From NCBI RefSeq assembly GCF_000429125.1, contig NZ_AUBG01000002.1, forward strand, positions 248,001 through 312,000: a stretch of DNA of 64,000 bases, given 5' to 3'. This document shows, piece after piece, positions 27,042 through 34,258 of the stretch (position 1 is the first letter of the stretch; each line of letters opens with the position of its first letter). Source of the stretch: Aequorivita capsosiphonis DSM 23843 (GTDB taxonomy: Bacteria > Bacteroidota > Bacteroidia > Flavobacteriales > Flavobacteriaceae). A program made the translations under genes and the position numbers. Below the pieces are notes generated by a model. It was not told the DNA's origin. It did no database searches and saw nothing but the letters and a program-made list of their open reading frames with translations.

Positions 27042-27394
27042 AACTCAAGTTTTAATGCAAGTTAAGAGTTTTAAAGTTTCTTTGAAATACTCTTACATTA
27101 AATCTGTATTAAATTTATTGTATATCCGTTTTTTGATCATACGAGTAAAAAGTCTGCGAATATCTGCGATATCAGCGGGAAACAAAAATCTGAGAATGAG
27201 AAGGATATCCCGCAGATCACACCGATTAACGCAGAGTAAAAGGAAATATTTGCTCTTAGAGACTTCATATAAGAGCTGCTATAATTTCACAATTCAAATC
27301 TTTATAGTATTTTGCGGACAATCAAATAAATTTAATAAGGAAATCGAATACAAAATTTAAGTGAAGTTGAATTGAAATTTATTCCCGAAAATGA
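27042..27394. other. Intergenic region between pdxH and rnz, with a dispersed repeat
   Basis: No credible gene lies here. The main content is the imperfect inverted repeat at 27152-27236, described separately. Confidence 0.6.
27152..27236. repeat. Imperfect inverted repeat of the TCTGCG/CGCAGA type
   Basis: The left arm has TCTGCG, ATATCTGCGAT and AGCGGGA; the right arm has ATCCCGCAGAT, CGAT and CGCAGAG, separated by an A-rich loop. It looks like one decayed copy of a REP-like dispersed repeat common in flavobacterial genomes. Whether it is active cannot be judged. Confidence 0.55.
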
Positions 27395-28300
27395 TTAAAA
27401 CGAAAACATCTTCCCATCTTCGGCCAACTCTACATTTTGAAAAATCTCCTGAGCTTCAGTTTTAAATTTCTCTAAATTACGGTAACGGCCTGAATAATGA
27501 CCAAGAATCAAAGTACCTACATGGGCCTTTTTAGCAATAGTAGCGGCTTCTTTTGAAGTGCTGTGCTTGGTTTTATCGCAAAGATGGTAATGTTCTTCCA
27601 AGAAAGTAGATTCGTGGTATAAAACGCTTGCACCGTCAATCTGTGGCACCATTTCAGGATTATAAGCTGTGTCACTACAATAAGCATAGGACTTTGGCGG
27701 TGGTGGATCAAAAGTGATTTCCTTATTTGGAATTAACTTTCCATCTTTATTTTCAACATCAAAACCCTGTTTTATTTTATTGTAGTAGCTAAGGTCAACA
27801 TTCGCTTTTCGAGCGGCCTCTACATCCAATTTTCTGTCATCCGATTTTTCCTTAAAAAGAAAACCATTGGTGTAAACTCTGTGTTTTAAAGGAATTGTTT
27901 CCACACTCAGTTTATCATCCTCAAAAATGATTTCAGAGGAAGTCGATTCCAATTCGTGAAAATACAAAGGGTAATTGGTGTAGGCTTTTCCGAGTTTTAA
28001 AAGAAGTAAAATAGCTTCTTTAATACCTTTGGGTCCATAAATATGAAGTTCTGCTTCCCTTCCTAATAGTAGAAAAGTGGAAATCAATCCAGGCAAGCCA
28101 AAGAAATGGTCGCCGTGCAAATGCGAAATAAAAATATGCTTGATTCTGGAGAACTTTACTTTATACCTTCGTAGCTGCATTTGCGTGCCCTCGCCACAAT
28201 CAATCAAAAACAGATGTCCCTTCATCTCCAAAACCTGTGCTGTTGGGTGTGCCGAAGCTGTTGGAGTTGCAGAATGGCATCCTAAGATTGTAATATTCAA
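27395..28300 (-). CDS. rnz: Ribonuclease Z
   Basis: This 301-residue metallo-beta-lactamase-fold nuclease trims tRNA 3' ends. The zinc motif HLHGDH is at residues 60-65, with the start NITILGCHSATPTA typical of RNase Z. Other ligand-bearing segments are YCSDTAYNPEM and LILGHYSGRY. The length is that of the short bacterial form. It is 53 bp after a small STAS-like gene on the same strand and probably belongs to the pyrR-pyrB transcript. Confidence 0.95.
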   Translation of the reverse strand: MNITILGCHSATPTASAHPTAQVLEMKGHLFLIDCGEGTQMQLRRYKVKFSRIKHIFISHLHGDHFFGLPGLISTFLLLGREAELHIYGPKGIKEAILLLLKLGKAYTNYPLYFHELESTSSEIIFEDDKLSVETIPLKHRVYTNGFLFKEKSDDRKLDVEAARKANVDLSYYNKIKQGFDVENKDGKLIPNKEITFDPPPPKSYAYCSDTAYNPEMVPQIDGASVLYHESTFLEEHYHLCDKTKHSTSKEAATIAKKAHVGTLILGHYSGRYRNLEKFKTEAQEIFQNVELAEDGKMFSF

Positions 28301-28353
28301 GATTTAAAATTTAAAATTATGAGAAAGCGGTAAATATTGAATTGTGAATTTTT

Positions 28354-28689
28354 TCAGAATCCAAGATCTCGTTCTATGTCTTCCATTTCAATGATATCTC
28401 CCGCTTCTTGAAGGGTGGGAACCACAAGCATTTCAAAAGGAATATCATCTACATCCATAGCATCGTTTACAATCACGAAAGAGTGTTTAGCTTTTCGGTG
28501 AAGCGTGGAGGTTTTAAGGAATTGCAAGAGTTCCGGCAGTTGCAAGGATTGATATTTTAAAAGATTCAAAACCACATTTTGACCTTTGTATTTTGACGGA
28601 ACTTGCCTCTCTATAAATGCGGCAAAATCTGTAATATCGTCCTTTTCATCTTCAAGGACCACGAAGTTTTTATGATTCTCAATCTTCAT
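28354..28689 (-). CDS. Small conserved protein between pyrB and rnz
   Basis: This 111-residue soluble protein has an alternating strand-helix pattern like a STAS domain (NVVLNLLKYQSLQLPELLQFLK, then KHSFVIVND) and an acidic tail. Homologues in Flavobacteria occur next to rnz. The function is not known. It overlaps pyrB by 11 bp, so translation is coupled to aspartate carbamoyltransferase. Confidence 0.7.
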   Translation of the reverse strand: MKIENHKNFVVLEDEKDDITDFAAFIERQVPSKYKGQNVVLNLLKYQSLQLPELLQFLKTSTLHRKAKHSFVIVNDAMDVDDIPFEMLVVPTLQEAGDIIEMEDIERDLGF

Positions 28690-29614
28690 TATGTTTTATT
28701 TTTGAAGCTAATAAATAGATTACCGCCATTCTAACTGCAACGCCGTTTTGAACTTGTTCCAAAATAATGGATTGTTTACTGTCCGCCACATCGCTAGTAA
28801 TCTCCACACCACGGTTAATTGGTCCGGGATGCATAACTACAATTTCTTTATTTATCGAATCTAAGATTTTTTTATTTAACCCGAATTGCTGCGTATACTC
28901 TCGTGTAGTTGGGAAATAACTGATGTCCATGCGCTCATTTTGAACACGCAGCATATTCGCCACATCACACCATTCCAAAGCTTTACGAAGATTCGTTTCA
29001 AAAGCAACGTCTAGTTTTTCTATATATTTAGGAATAAGTGTTTTAGGTCCACATACTTTAACCGTAGCTCCAAGTTTTTGAAGCGCGAAAATATTTGATA
29101 AAGCTACTCTTGAATGTAAGATATCACCAATGATAACTACTTTTTTCCCAGCTACATCTCCCAGTTTTTCACGGATGGAATAGGTGTCTAGTAACGCTTG
29201 AGTTGGGTGTTCGTGAGCGCCATCGCCAGCATTAATAATACTTGCCTTCACATGTTTTGAAAGAAACACGCCCGCTCCTGGATTTGGATGCCGCATCACT
29301 ACCATATCCACTTTCATGGAAAGGATGTTGTTTACAGTATCTATTAAGGTCTCTCCTTTAGTTACTGAAGAACTTGAAGACGCAAAATTTATAACATCTG
29401 CTGAAAGTCTTTTTTCTGCAAGTTCAAAGGAAAGTTTAGTTCGGGTACTGTTTTCGAAAAAGAGATTGGCAATTGTAATATCGCGAAGGGAAGGAACTTT
29501 TTTAATGGGCCTATTAATAACCTCCTTAAAATGATCTGCAGTTTCGAAGATGAGTTGAATATCAGCCTCGGTGATGTACTTTATTCCAAGTAAGTGGTTT
29601 ACACTTAGTTCCAT
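28679..29614 (-). CDS. pyrB: Aspartate carbamoyltransferase catalytic subunit
   Basis: This 311-residue protein catalyses the committed step of pyrimidine synthesis, aspartate plus carbamoyl phosphate to carbamoyl aspartate. Motifs are FENSTRTKLSFE with STRTK at 56-60, SSSVTKGE with the active-site loop Lys at ~86, HPTQALLD and MHPGPINRGVEI. There is no pyrI regulatory subunit next to it. It follows pyrR by ~170 bp on the same strand and overlaps the next small gene. Confidence 0.95.
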   Translation of the reverse strand: MELSVNHLLGIKYITEADIQLIFETADHFKEVINRPIKKVPSLRDITIANLFFENSTRTKLSFELAEKRLSADVINFASSSSSVTKGETLIDTVNNILSMKVDMVVMRHPNPGAGVFLSKHVKASIINAGDGAHEHPTQALLDTYSIREKLGDVAGKKVVIIGDILHSRVALSNIFALQKLGATVKVCGPKTLIPKYIEKLDVAFETNLRKALEWCDVANMLRVQNERMDISYFPTTREYTQQFGLNKKILDSINKEIVVMHPGPINRGVEITSDVADSKQSIILEQVQNGVAVRMAVIYLLASKIKHNED

Positions 29615-29756
29615 TGTAGGGTATCAGGTTTCAGGTTCAAGGGTCAAGTTGCAGGTTATAGAAATTGATGTAAAATTTCAATTTAGTTAATCTTATAGCC
29701 CTAAAGAGGGAAATAAACAAATTGAGATTAATTATTATACAACCTTTTAAACTTGG

Positions 29757-29780
29757 TTTTCGATTTCGTTTTCGATTTCG
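29757..29780. repeat. Two perfect 12-bp direct repeats (TTTTCGATTTCG)
   Basis: Two adjacent copies lie in the pyrR-pyrB intergenic region, just after the pyrR stop. They may be slippage or a remnant of a dispersed flavobacterial repeat. No function is evident. Confidence 0.7.
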
Positions 29781-29787
29781 AATGATT

Positions 29788-30327
29788 TTAATTATTAATT
29801 AAATACACAGCATCCTCTCCATCATTTTCTTTCCAGCAGACTTTTACTTTTTCCCCGTTTATGGCATCTACTTGCCTTCCTCTATAATCTGGTTGGATTG
29901 GTAAATGACGACTAAAGCGTCGGTCTATTAAGGTGAGTAATTCAATTTCCAAAGGCCTCCCGAAGGATTGAACCGCAGTTAATGCAGAGCGAATACTTCT
30001 TCCGGTAAAAAGAACGTCGTCAATAAAGACAACATTTTTATCTTCAACTATAAAATTTATATTGGTTTTGTTGGCTTCCAAAGGTTTTAGACCTCTTCGG
30101 AAATCGTCCCGAAAAAAGGTGATGTCCAAATAACCAAGTTTTATGCTCTTGATTTTGTATTCGTTTTCCAGTAGGGTTTTGAGTCTTTCAGCTAGAAAGA
30201 TTCCCCGGGGCTGGATTCCGATAAGAACGGTTTTGGAAAAATCGTCGTGTTTTTCGATCAATTGGCAAGCCAAGCGGTTAAGCGCAATGTTTATCTCGGT
30301 TGCGTTCAGTAACACTTTTTGGCTCAT
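29788..30327 (-). CDS. pyrR: Bifunctional pyrimidine operon regulator / uracil phosphoribosyltransferase PyrR
   Basis: This 179-residue protein of PyrR type has the PRPP-binding loop VVFIDDVLFTGRSIRSAL and the start MSQKVLLNATEINIALNRLA. The ATG at 30327 is preferred over an in-frame TTG at 30357, because family members start there. In Bacillus, PyrR binds pyr mRNA and controls attenuation. The RNA-binding role in Bacteroidetes is not established. It precedes pyrB, in keeping with regulation of the pyr genes. The enzymatic call is firm. Confidence 0.92.
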   Translation of the reverse strand: MSQKVLLNATEINIALNRLACQLIEKHDDFSKTVLIGIQPRGIFLAERLKTLLENEYKIKSIKLGYLDITFFRDDFRRGLKPLEANKTNINFIVEDKNVVFIDDVLFTGRSIRSALTAVQSFGRPLEIELLTLIDRRFSRHLPIQPDYRGRQVDAINGEKVKVCWKENDGEDAVYLINN

Positions 30328-30436
30328 AGGAAAGTCTGAATTGGATTCAGAGAGCAAAAGTACAAATTTTTTAGGATTGAAAAGTGAAGATTTTGAAATT
30401 GATGCGAAAAGGTTAATATACAGAGTTTCACAAAGA

Positions 30437-30480
30437 AAAAAGCCTTCCTCCCGATAGATATCGGGACGGGAAGGCTTTTC
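30437..30480 (-). terminator. Terminator of rpsA containing a palindrome variant
   Basis: AAAAGCCTTCC and GGAAGGCTTTT form the stem, ending in a T-run on the minus strand, 25 bp past the rpsA stop. The loop region is itself the palindrome CCCGATAGATATCGGG (30450-30465), a one-base variant of the repeat in rnpB. Confidence 0.85.
30450..30465. repeat. Palindrome variant CCCGATAGATATCGGG in the rpsA terminator
   Basis: This differs from the rnpB element by one base in the centre. It sits in the apical part of the rpsA terminator hairpin. Confidence 0.75.
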
Positions 30481-30504
30481 ATTATTTATAAATGGGGTCA
30501 GCTA

Positions 30505-32391
30505 TTATTTACCGTCCATTTTGTCTTTAAGCGCTTGTAGCGCAGAGTTAGCGTCTCCTAAAGTAGTTTTAGACTCTTCAGCTGCTGTTGCCTGTTTTTT
30601 GGCTGCTTGCTTCACAATCTTCGCTTCTTCTTCTTTATGGATTGCCATATGTGAAGCTACCACTTTCTTGAATTCTTTGTTGAATTCAATTATTTGGAAT
30701 TCTGCTTCCTCTCCTTTACCTAACATAGAACCATCTTCTTTTTCAAGGTGACGGCCTGGAACGAAGGCTACTATATCATCGTTGAATTTAATAGTTGCTC
30801 CTTTGTCCACTACTTCATCAATAGTTGCAGTGTGCTTAGTTCCAACAGCAAATTCATCTTCGTATTTATCCCAAGGATTTTCCTCCGTTTGTTTATGACC
30901 TAAACTAAGTTTACGGCCTTCAACATCCAATTCCAATACAACCACTTCAAGTGTGTCACCAATGTTGGTGAATTCACTTGGGTGCTTAATTTTCTTGGTC
31001 CAAGAAAGATCACTGATGTAGATAAGGCCATCAATACCTTCTTCAAGTTCAACAAAAACACCAAAATTAGTAAAGTTGCGAACAATACCTTTATGGCGTG
31101 AACCAACTGGGTATTTAGTAGTAATATCAGTCCATGGGTCTGGCGTCATTTGTTTGATACCAAGGCTCATTTTGCGTTCTTCCTTATCCATTGTAAGGAT
31201 GATCGCTTCCACCTCGTCACCAACATTTACGAAATCCTGTGCGCTACGCAAGTGCGTGCTCCAAGACATTTCGCTAACGTGAATAAGACCTTCAACACCT
31301 TCAGCAACCTCGATAAACGCACCGTAGTCTGCAATAACAACTACTTTACCTTTAACTTTATCACCAACTTTCAACTCTTCTCCAAGAGCTTCCCATGGGT
31401 GTGGGTTCAATTGCTTAAGACCTAATTGGATACGTGTTTTATCTTCATCGAAATCAAGAATTACAACATTCAATTTCTGATCAAGTTCAACGATCTCATT
31501 TGGATGGTTGATACGTGACCAAGAAAGGTCTGTAATGTGAACAAGTCCATCAACACCACCAAGATCAACAAATACTCCGTATGAAGTGATGTTTTTAACA
31601 ACACCTTCAAGTACCTGTCCTTTTTCAAGCTGCCCGATGATTTCTTTTTTCTGCTCTTCAATATCCGCTTCAATAAGCGCTTTGTGAGAAACAACAACGT
31701 TTTTGAACTCGTGATTGATTTTAACCACTTTGAATTCCATTGTTTTACCAACGTAAACGTCGTAATCACGGATTGGTTTAACGTCAATTTGCGAACCTGG
31801 CAAGAAAGCTTCGATACCGAAAACATCTACGATCATACCACCTTTTGTGCGGCATTTTACGTAACCGTTTACGATTGTAGCTTCATCGTGAGCCGCATTT
31901 ACGCGATCCCAAGCCTTAATGGTTCTAGCTTTACGATGGCTAAGAATAAGTTGACCTGTGCTGTCCTCACGAACATCGATCAATACTTCTACTGTGTCAC
32001 CAACTTTTAAATCTGGGTTGTAACGAAATTCGTTCAAAGAAACAACTCCTTCACTTTTAGCGTTGATGTCAATGATTGCATCACGATCTGTAATGAAAAT
32101 CACTTTTCCATCTACAACTTCGTCATCAAGTGTGTCAACGAAATTTTCAGCTACCAGTTTTTCGAATTCTTCTAACTTACCATCGTCGATAGGATCAATT
32201 CCTTCTTCATAGTTGTGCCAGTTGAAATCTTCTAGGAACTTTTCAGGGTTACTTTCTTTCAAAGAAACTTCTCTTTTAGGCTTTGTAGTTTCTTCAGTTG
32301 TGTTTTCTTCAGTTGTCATTTCTGCAACTGCAGTTTCTTCTTGTTTTTTTGCAGCTTTTTCTTCAGCTACTTCTTTTGCTTTATCAGCCAT
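30505..32391 (-). CDS. rpsA: 30S ribosomal protein S1
   Basis: This 628-residue protein contains six S1 RNA-binding repeats. The clearest read GVVKNITSYGVFVDL, GKVVVIADYGAFIEV and GIVRNFTNFGVFVEL, each ending in a (V/I)HI/YIS-D/E-LSW segment. The first ~90 residues are an acidic, low-complexity, Bacteroidetes-type extension. S1 binds mRNA on the 30S subunit. Since Bacteroidetes lack strong Shine-Dalgarno sites, S1-dependent initiation may matter more here (inference). It has a good promoter 200 bp upstream and a terminator downstream. Confidence 0.95.
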   Translation of the reverse strand: MADKAKEVAEEKAAKKQEETAVAEMTTEENTTEETTKPKREVSLKESNPEKFLEDFNWHNYEEGIDPIDDGKLEEFEKLVAENFVDTLDDEVVDGKVIFITDRDAIIDINAKSEGVVSLNEFRYNPDLKVGDTVEVLIDVREDSTGQLILSHRKARTIKAWDRVNAAHDEATIVNGYVKCRTKGGMIVDVFGIEAFLPGSQIDVKPIRDYDVYVGKTMEFKVVKINHEFKNVVVSHKALIEADIEEQKKEIIGQLEKGQVLEGVVKNITSYGVFVDLGGVDGLVHITDLSWSRINHPNEIVELDQKLNVVILDFDEDKTRIQLGLKQLNPHPWEALGEELKVGDKVKGKVVVIADYGAFIEVAEGVEGLIHVSEMSWSTHLRSAQDFVNVGDEVEAIILTMDKEERKMSLGIKQMTPDPWTDITTKYPVGSRHKGIVRNFTNFGVFVELEEGIDGLIYISDLSWTKKIKHPSEFTNIGDTLEVVVLELDVEGRKLSLGHKQTEENPWDKYEDEFAVGTKHTATIDEVVDKGATIKFNDDIVAFVPGRHLEKEDGSMLGKGEEAEFQIIEFNKEFKKVVASHMAIHKEEEAKIVKQAAKKQATAAEESKTTLGDANSALQALKDKMDGK

Positions 32392-32417
32392 TTGTTTAAT
32401 ATTGTTTGAAATTTAAG

Positions 32418-32437
32418 TTTTCCGCCTTCGCGGAAAA
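32418..32437 (-). promoter_or_regulatory. Hairpin in the rpsA leader
   Basis: An 8-bp perfect stem with a GAAG loop lies 26 nt before the rpsA start codon, after a T-rich stretch. It could influence rpsA translation or autoregulation. There is no direct evidence for that. Confidence 0.5.
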
Positions 32438-32593
32438 GAAAAAAATCTCAAATCGTTTGTATTCTGCTTTGTTACAAGATTATAATGCGACTATCCCACA
32501 GAAGGGTTTGTTTTTGTTTTATTTAAATTCCTTTCAATCTTGACTCGTCGCTAAAAGGGCTTCGTCCTCTGGAGCATATTTGCCCAAGAGGAG

Positions 32594-32626
32594 TGCAAAA
32601 GTACTATATCTCATTTGATTTTCAAA
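32594..32626 (-). promoter_or_regulatory. Promoter of rpsA
   Basis: On the minus strand TTTG (32626-32623) and TACTTTTGC (32602-32594) are 20 bp apart, an excellent match to the Bacteroidetes consensus. The predicted leader is ~195 nt. Confidence 0.75.
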
Positions 32627-32724
32627 ACTTTAAAGCCATTGTTGATTAAAGTTTTCTTAAAAACATGTTCCCTGTACGTCAAGCCTTTAACTTTATCTGC
32701 TTATAACCTAAAAAACAATCATCA

Positions 32725-33426
32725 ATGAAATTGTTACTGGCATTCTTTATTTCTGCAATCGCACTTAATACGTGTGAGAATGATTCCACTGAAAAATTAG
32801 CAGGAACAATCTTTTTTGTGAACAGCTCAAGAGCAGATTGTACCGGCGTTGGGCCGATGAAGTGTTTTCAAACCCAAGAGTCTGATACGCTAGACCCAGA
32901 AGGGTGGCAGCTTTTCTATGCCGGCATTGAAGGATTTAGCTACCAACCCGGATACATTTATAAGCTTTTAATTAAAAAAGAAAAGTTAGATCCTGCAACT
33001 GTTCCGGCGGATGCTTCTTCGATAAAATATACTTTGGTTAAGGTGTTGGAAAAAAATAAAGACAAGAAATTTCTTTTAGACGACATTTGGAAGGTAACAT
33101 CAATTCAAGGTGAAAAAATTGAAATTCCGGAAACTACAAATCCAAATCAAGATAACGACCTCGTACTGGCGATTGATTTACTTGAAATGAAAACCCTAGG
33201 ATACAATGGCTGTAACAACTTTCACGGTACTATTGAAACCTCAGATAATAACTCCGTCACCTTTAAAATAACGGGTGCAACAAAGATGATGTGTCCTAAT
33301 ATGGAGTTGCCGTCAAATTATAAGTCTGCACTTGAAAAGGCAAAAACCTATAAAATGGAGGATTTACAATTATACTTTTACGATGCTGAAGGAAATGAAG
33401 TCTTGAAATTTCAAAAAGCGGATTAA
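32725..33426 (+). CDS. DUF4377 plus META domain lipoprotein-like protein
   Basis: This 233-residue protein has a short hydrophobic leader and Cys17 in LNTCEND, a weak lipobox. Residues ~25-110 fit DUF4377 (SRADCTGVGPMKCFQTQE). Residues ~115-230 fit the META/HslJ domain (WKVTSIQGEKI, LGYNGCNNFHGTIE, TKMMCPNMELPSNYKSALEKA). HslJ-type proteins are linked to heat-shock or antibiotic tolerance in E. coli, but the function here is unknown. It is a single gene, followed by a repeat array. Confidence 0.8.
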   Translation: MKLLLAFFISAIALNTCENDSTEKLAGTIFFVNSSRADCTGVGPMKCFQTQESDTLDPEGWQLFYAGIEGFSYQPGYIYKLLIKKEKLDPATVPADASSIKYTLVKVLEKNKDKKFLLDDIWKVTSIQGEKIEIPETTNPNQDNDLVLAIDLLEMKTLGYNGCNNFHGTIETSDNNSVTFKITGATKMMCPNMELPSNYKSALEKAKTYKMEDLQLYFYDAEGNEVLKFQKAD

Positions 33427-34258
33427 ATTCTAAGCCTTCTTACAACGCAGAAAAGGGTTAACTATTTATAGAAAAATAAACCGCAAGATGCGACCCCACA
33501 GGGGTCGTTCTATACTTGTCGCCATAACATGCTATAAATATGGAATCCCTCCGGGATTAACTTTATTATGCTTAAAACCAACCAATTCAAATTCATTCTA
33601 TATTCTTAAAGAACCCAAAGAATCTGAATATTTATAGGAAATGGAGATAGACAATATGACCGATAGGAATTGTATTAGGCTTGACCGCATTAATACTCTA
33701 TAAACATAGAGTCTCTTCAAAATTAGCTCTATTATTTGCAAACACAACGTATCAAATTTTATTCTATATTCTTACGGAATTCAAATAATCCGAATATTTA
33801 TTTGAAATTGAAATAGACAATATAACGGGAAGGGATTGTATTATGCTTGTCCGCAATAATACTCTAGAAACATAGAGTCATTTCGAGATTAGGTTTATTA
33901 TTTCCATTCACAATCAATAAAATTTTATTCTATATTCTTATGGAATTCAAAGAATCCGAATATCTATAGAAAATTGAAATAGACAATGTGCCTGACAGGG
34001 ATTGTATTATGCCTATCCGCAATAATACTCTATGAATATAGTGTCTCTTCGAGATTAGGTTTATTATTTTCAATCATAATCAATGAAATTTTATTCTATA
34101 TTCTTACGGAATTCTTAGTGATCAAAAATTTATAGAAAAAATGAATATGTGAGACTCAACCCTGACTGGATTGAATTAAGGTCATTAACAATGATATTCT
34201 ATAATCACATGAAACCCTACGGGATTCTTTTGTTGAATAGCTCTGGTAAAAAAAGCTA
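33427..34258. repeat. Array of five diverged tandem repeats with a 166-bp period
   Basis: The marker ATTCTATATTCTTA recurs at 33595, 33761, 33927 and 34093, exactly 166 bp apart each time. A fifth, more diverged unit begins near 33429 (ATTCTAAGCCTTCTTA). Each unit also keeps GGGATTGTATTATGCTT-like and ACTCTATAAACATAGAGTCT-like blocks. The first unit holds two hairpins, CGACCCC-ACA-GGGGTCG (33491-33507) and AATCCC-TCC-GGGATT (33544-33558). No ORF is conserved through the units. The array fills the gap between convergent genes and just overlaps the 3' end of parC. Confidence 0.9.

Larger units (their letters stand above)
32392..32724. other. Leader and promoter region between rpsA and the META lipoprotein gene
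   Basis: This region holds the ~195-nt rpsA leader on the minus strand, including a perfect hairpin TTTTCCGC-GAAG-GCGGAAAA at 32418-32437, and the rpsA promoter at 32594-32626. No gene was seen. Confidence 0.6.

Noticed and set aside
27055-27360. 101-codon frame between pdxH and rnz
   Set aside because: It runs through the inverted repeat at 27152-27236 and looks like translated repeat DNA.
33427-34258. CRISPR array
   Set aside because: The 166-bp period, imperfect units with no constant short repeat and unique spacer, and the absence of cas genes rule it out.
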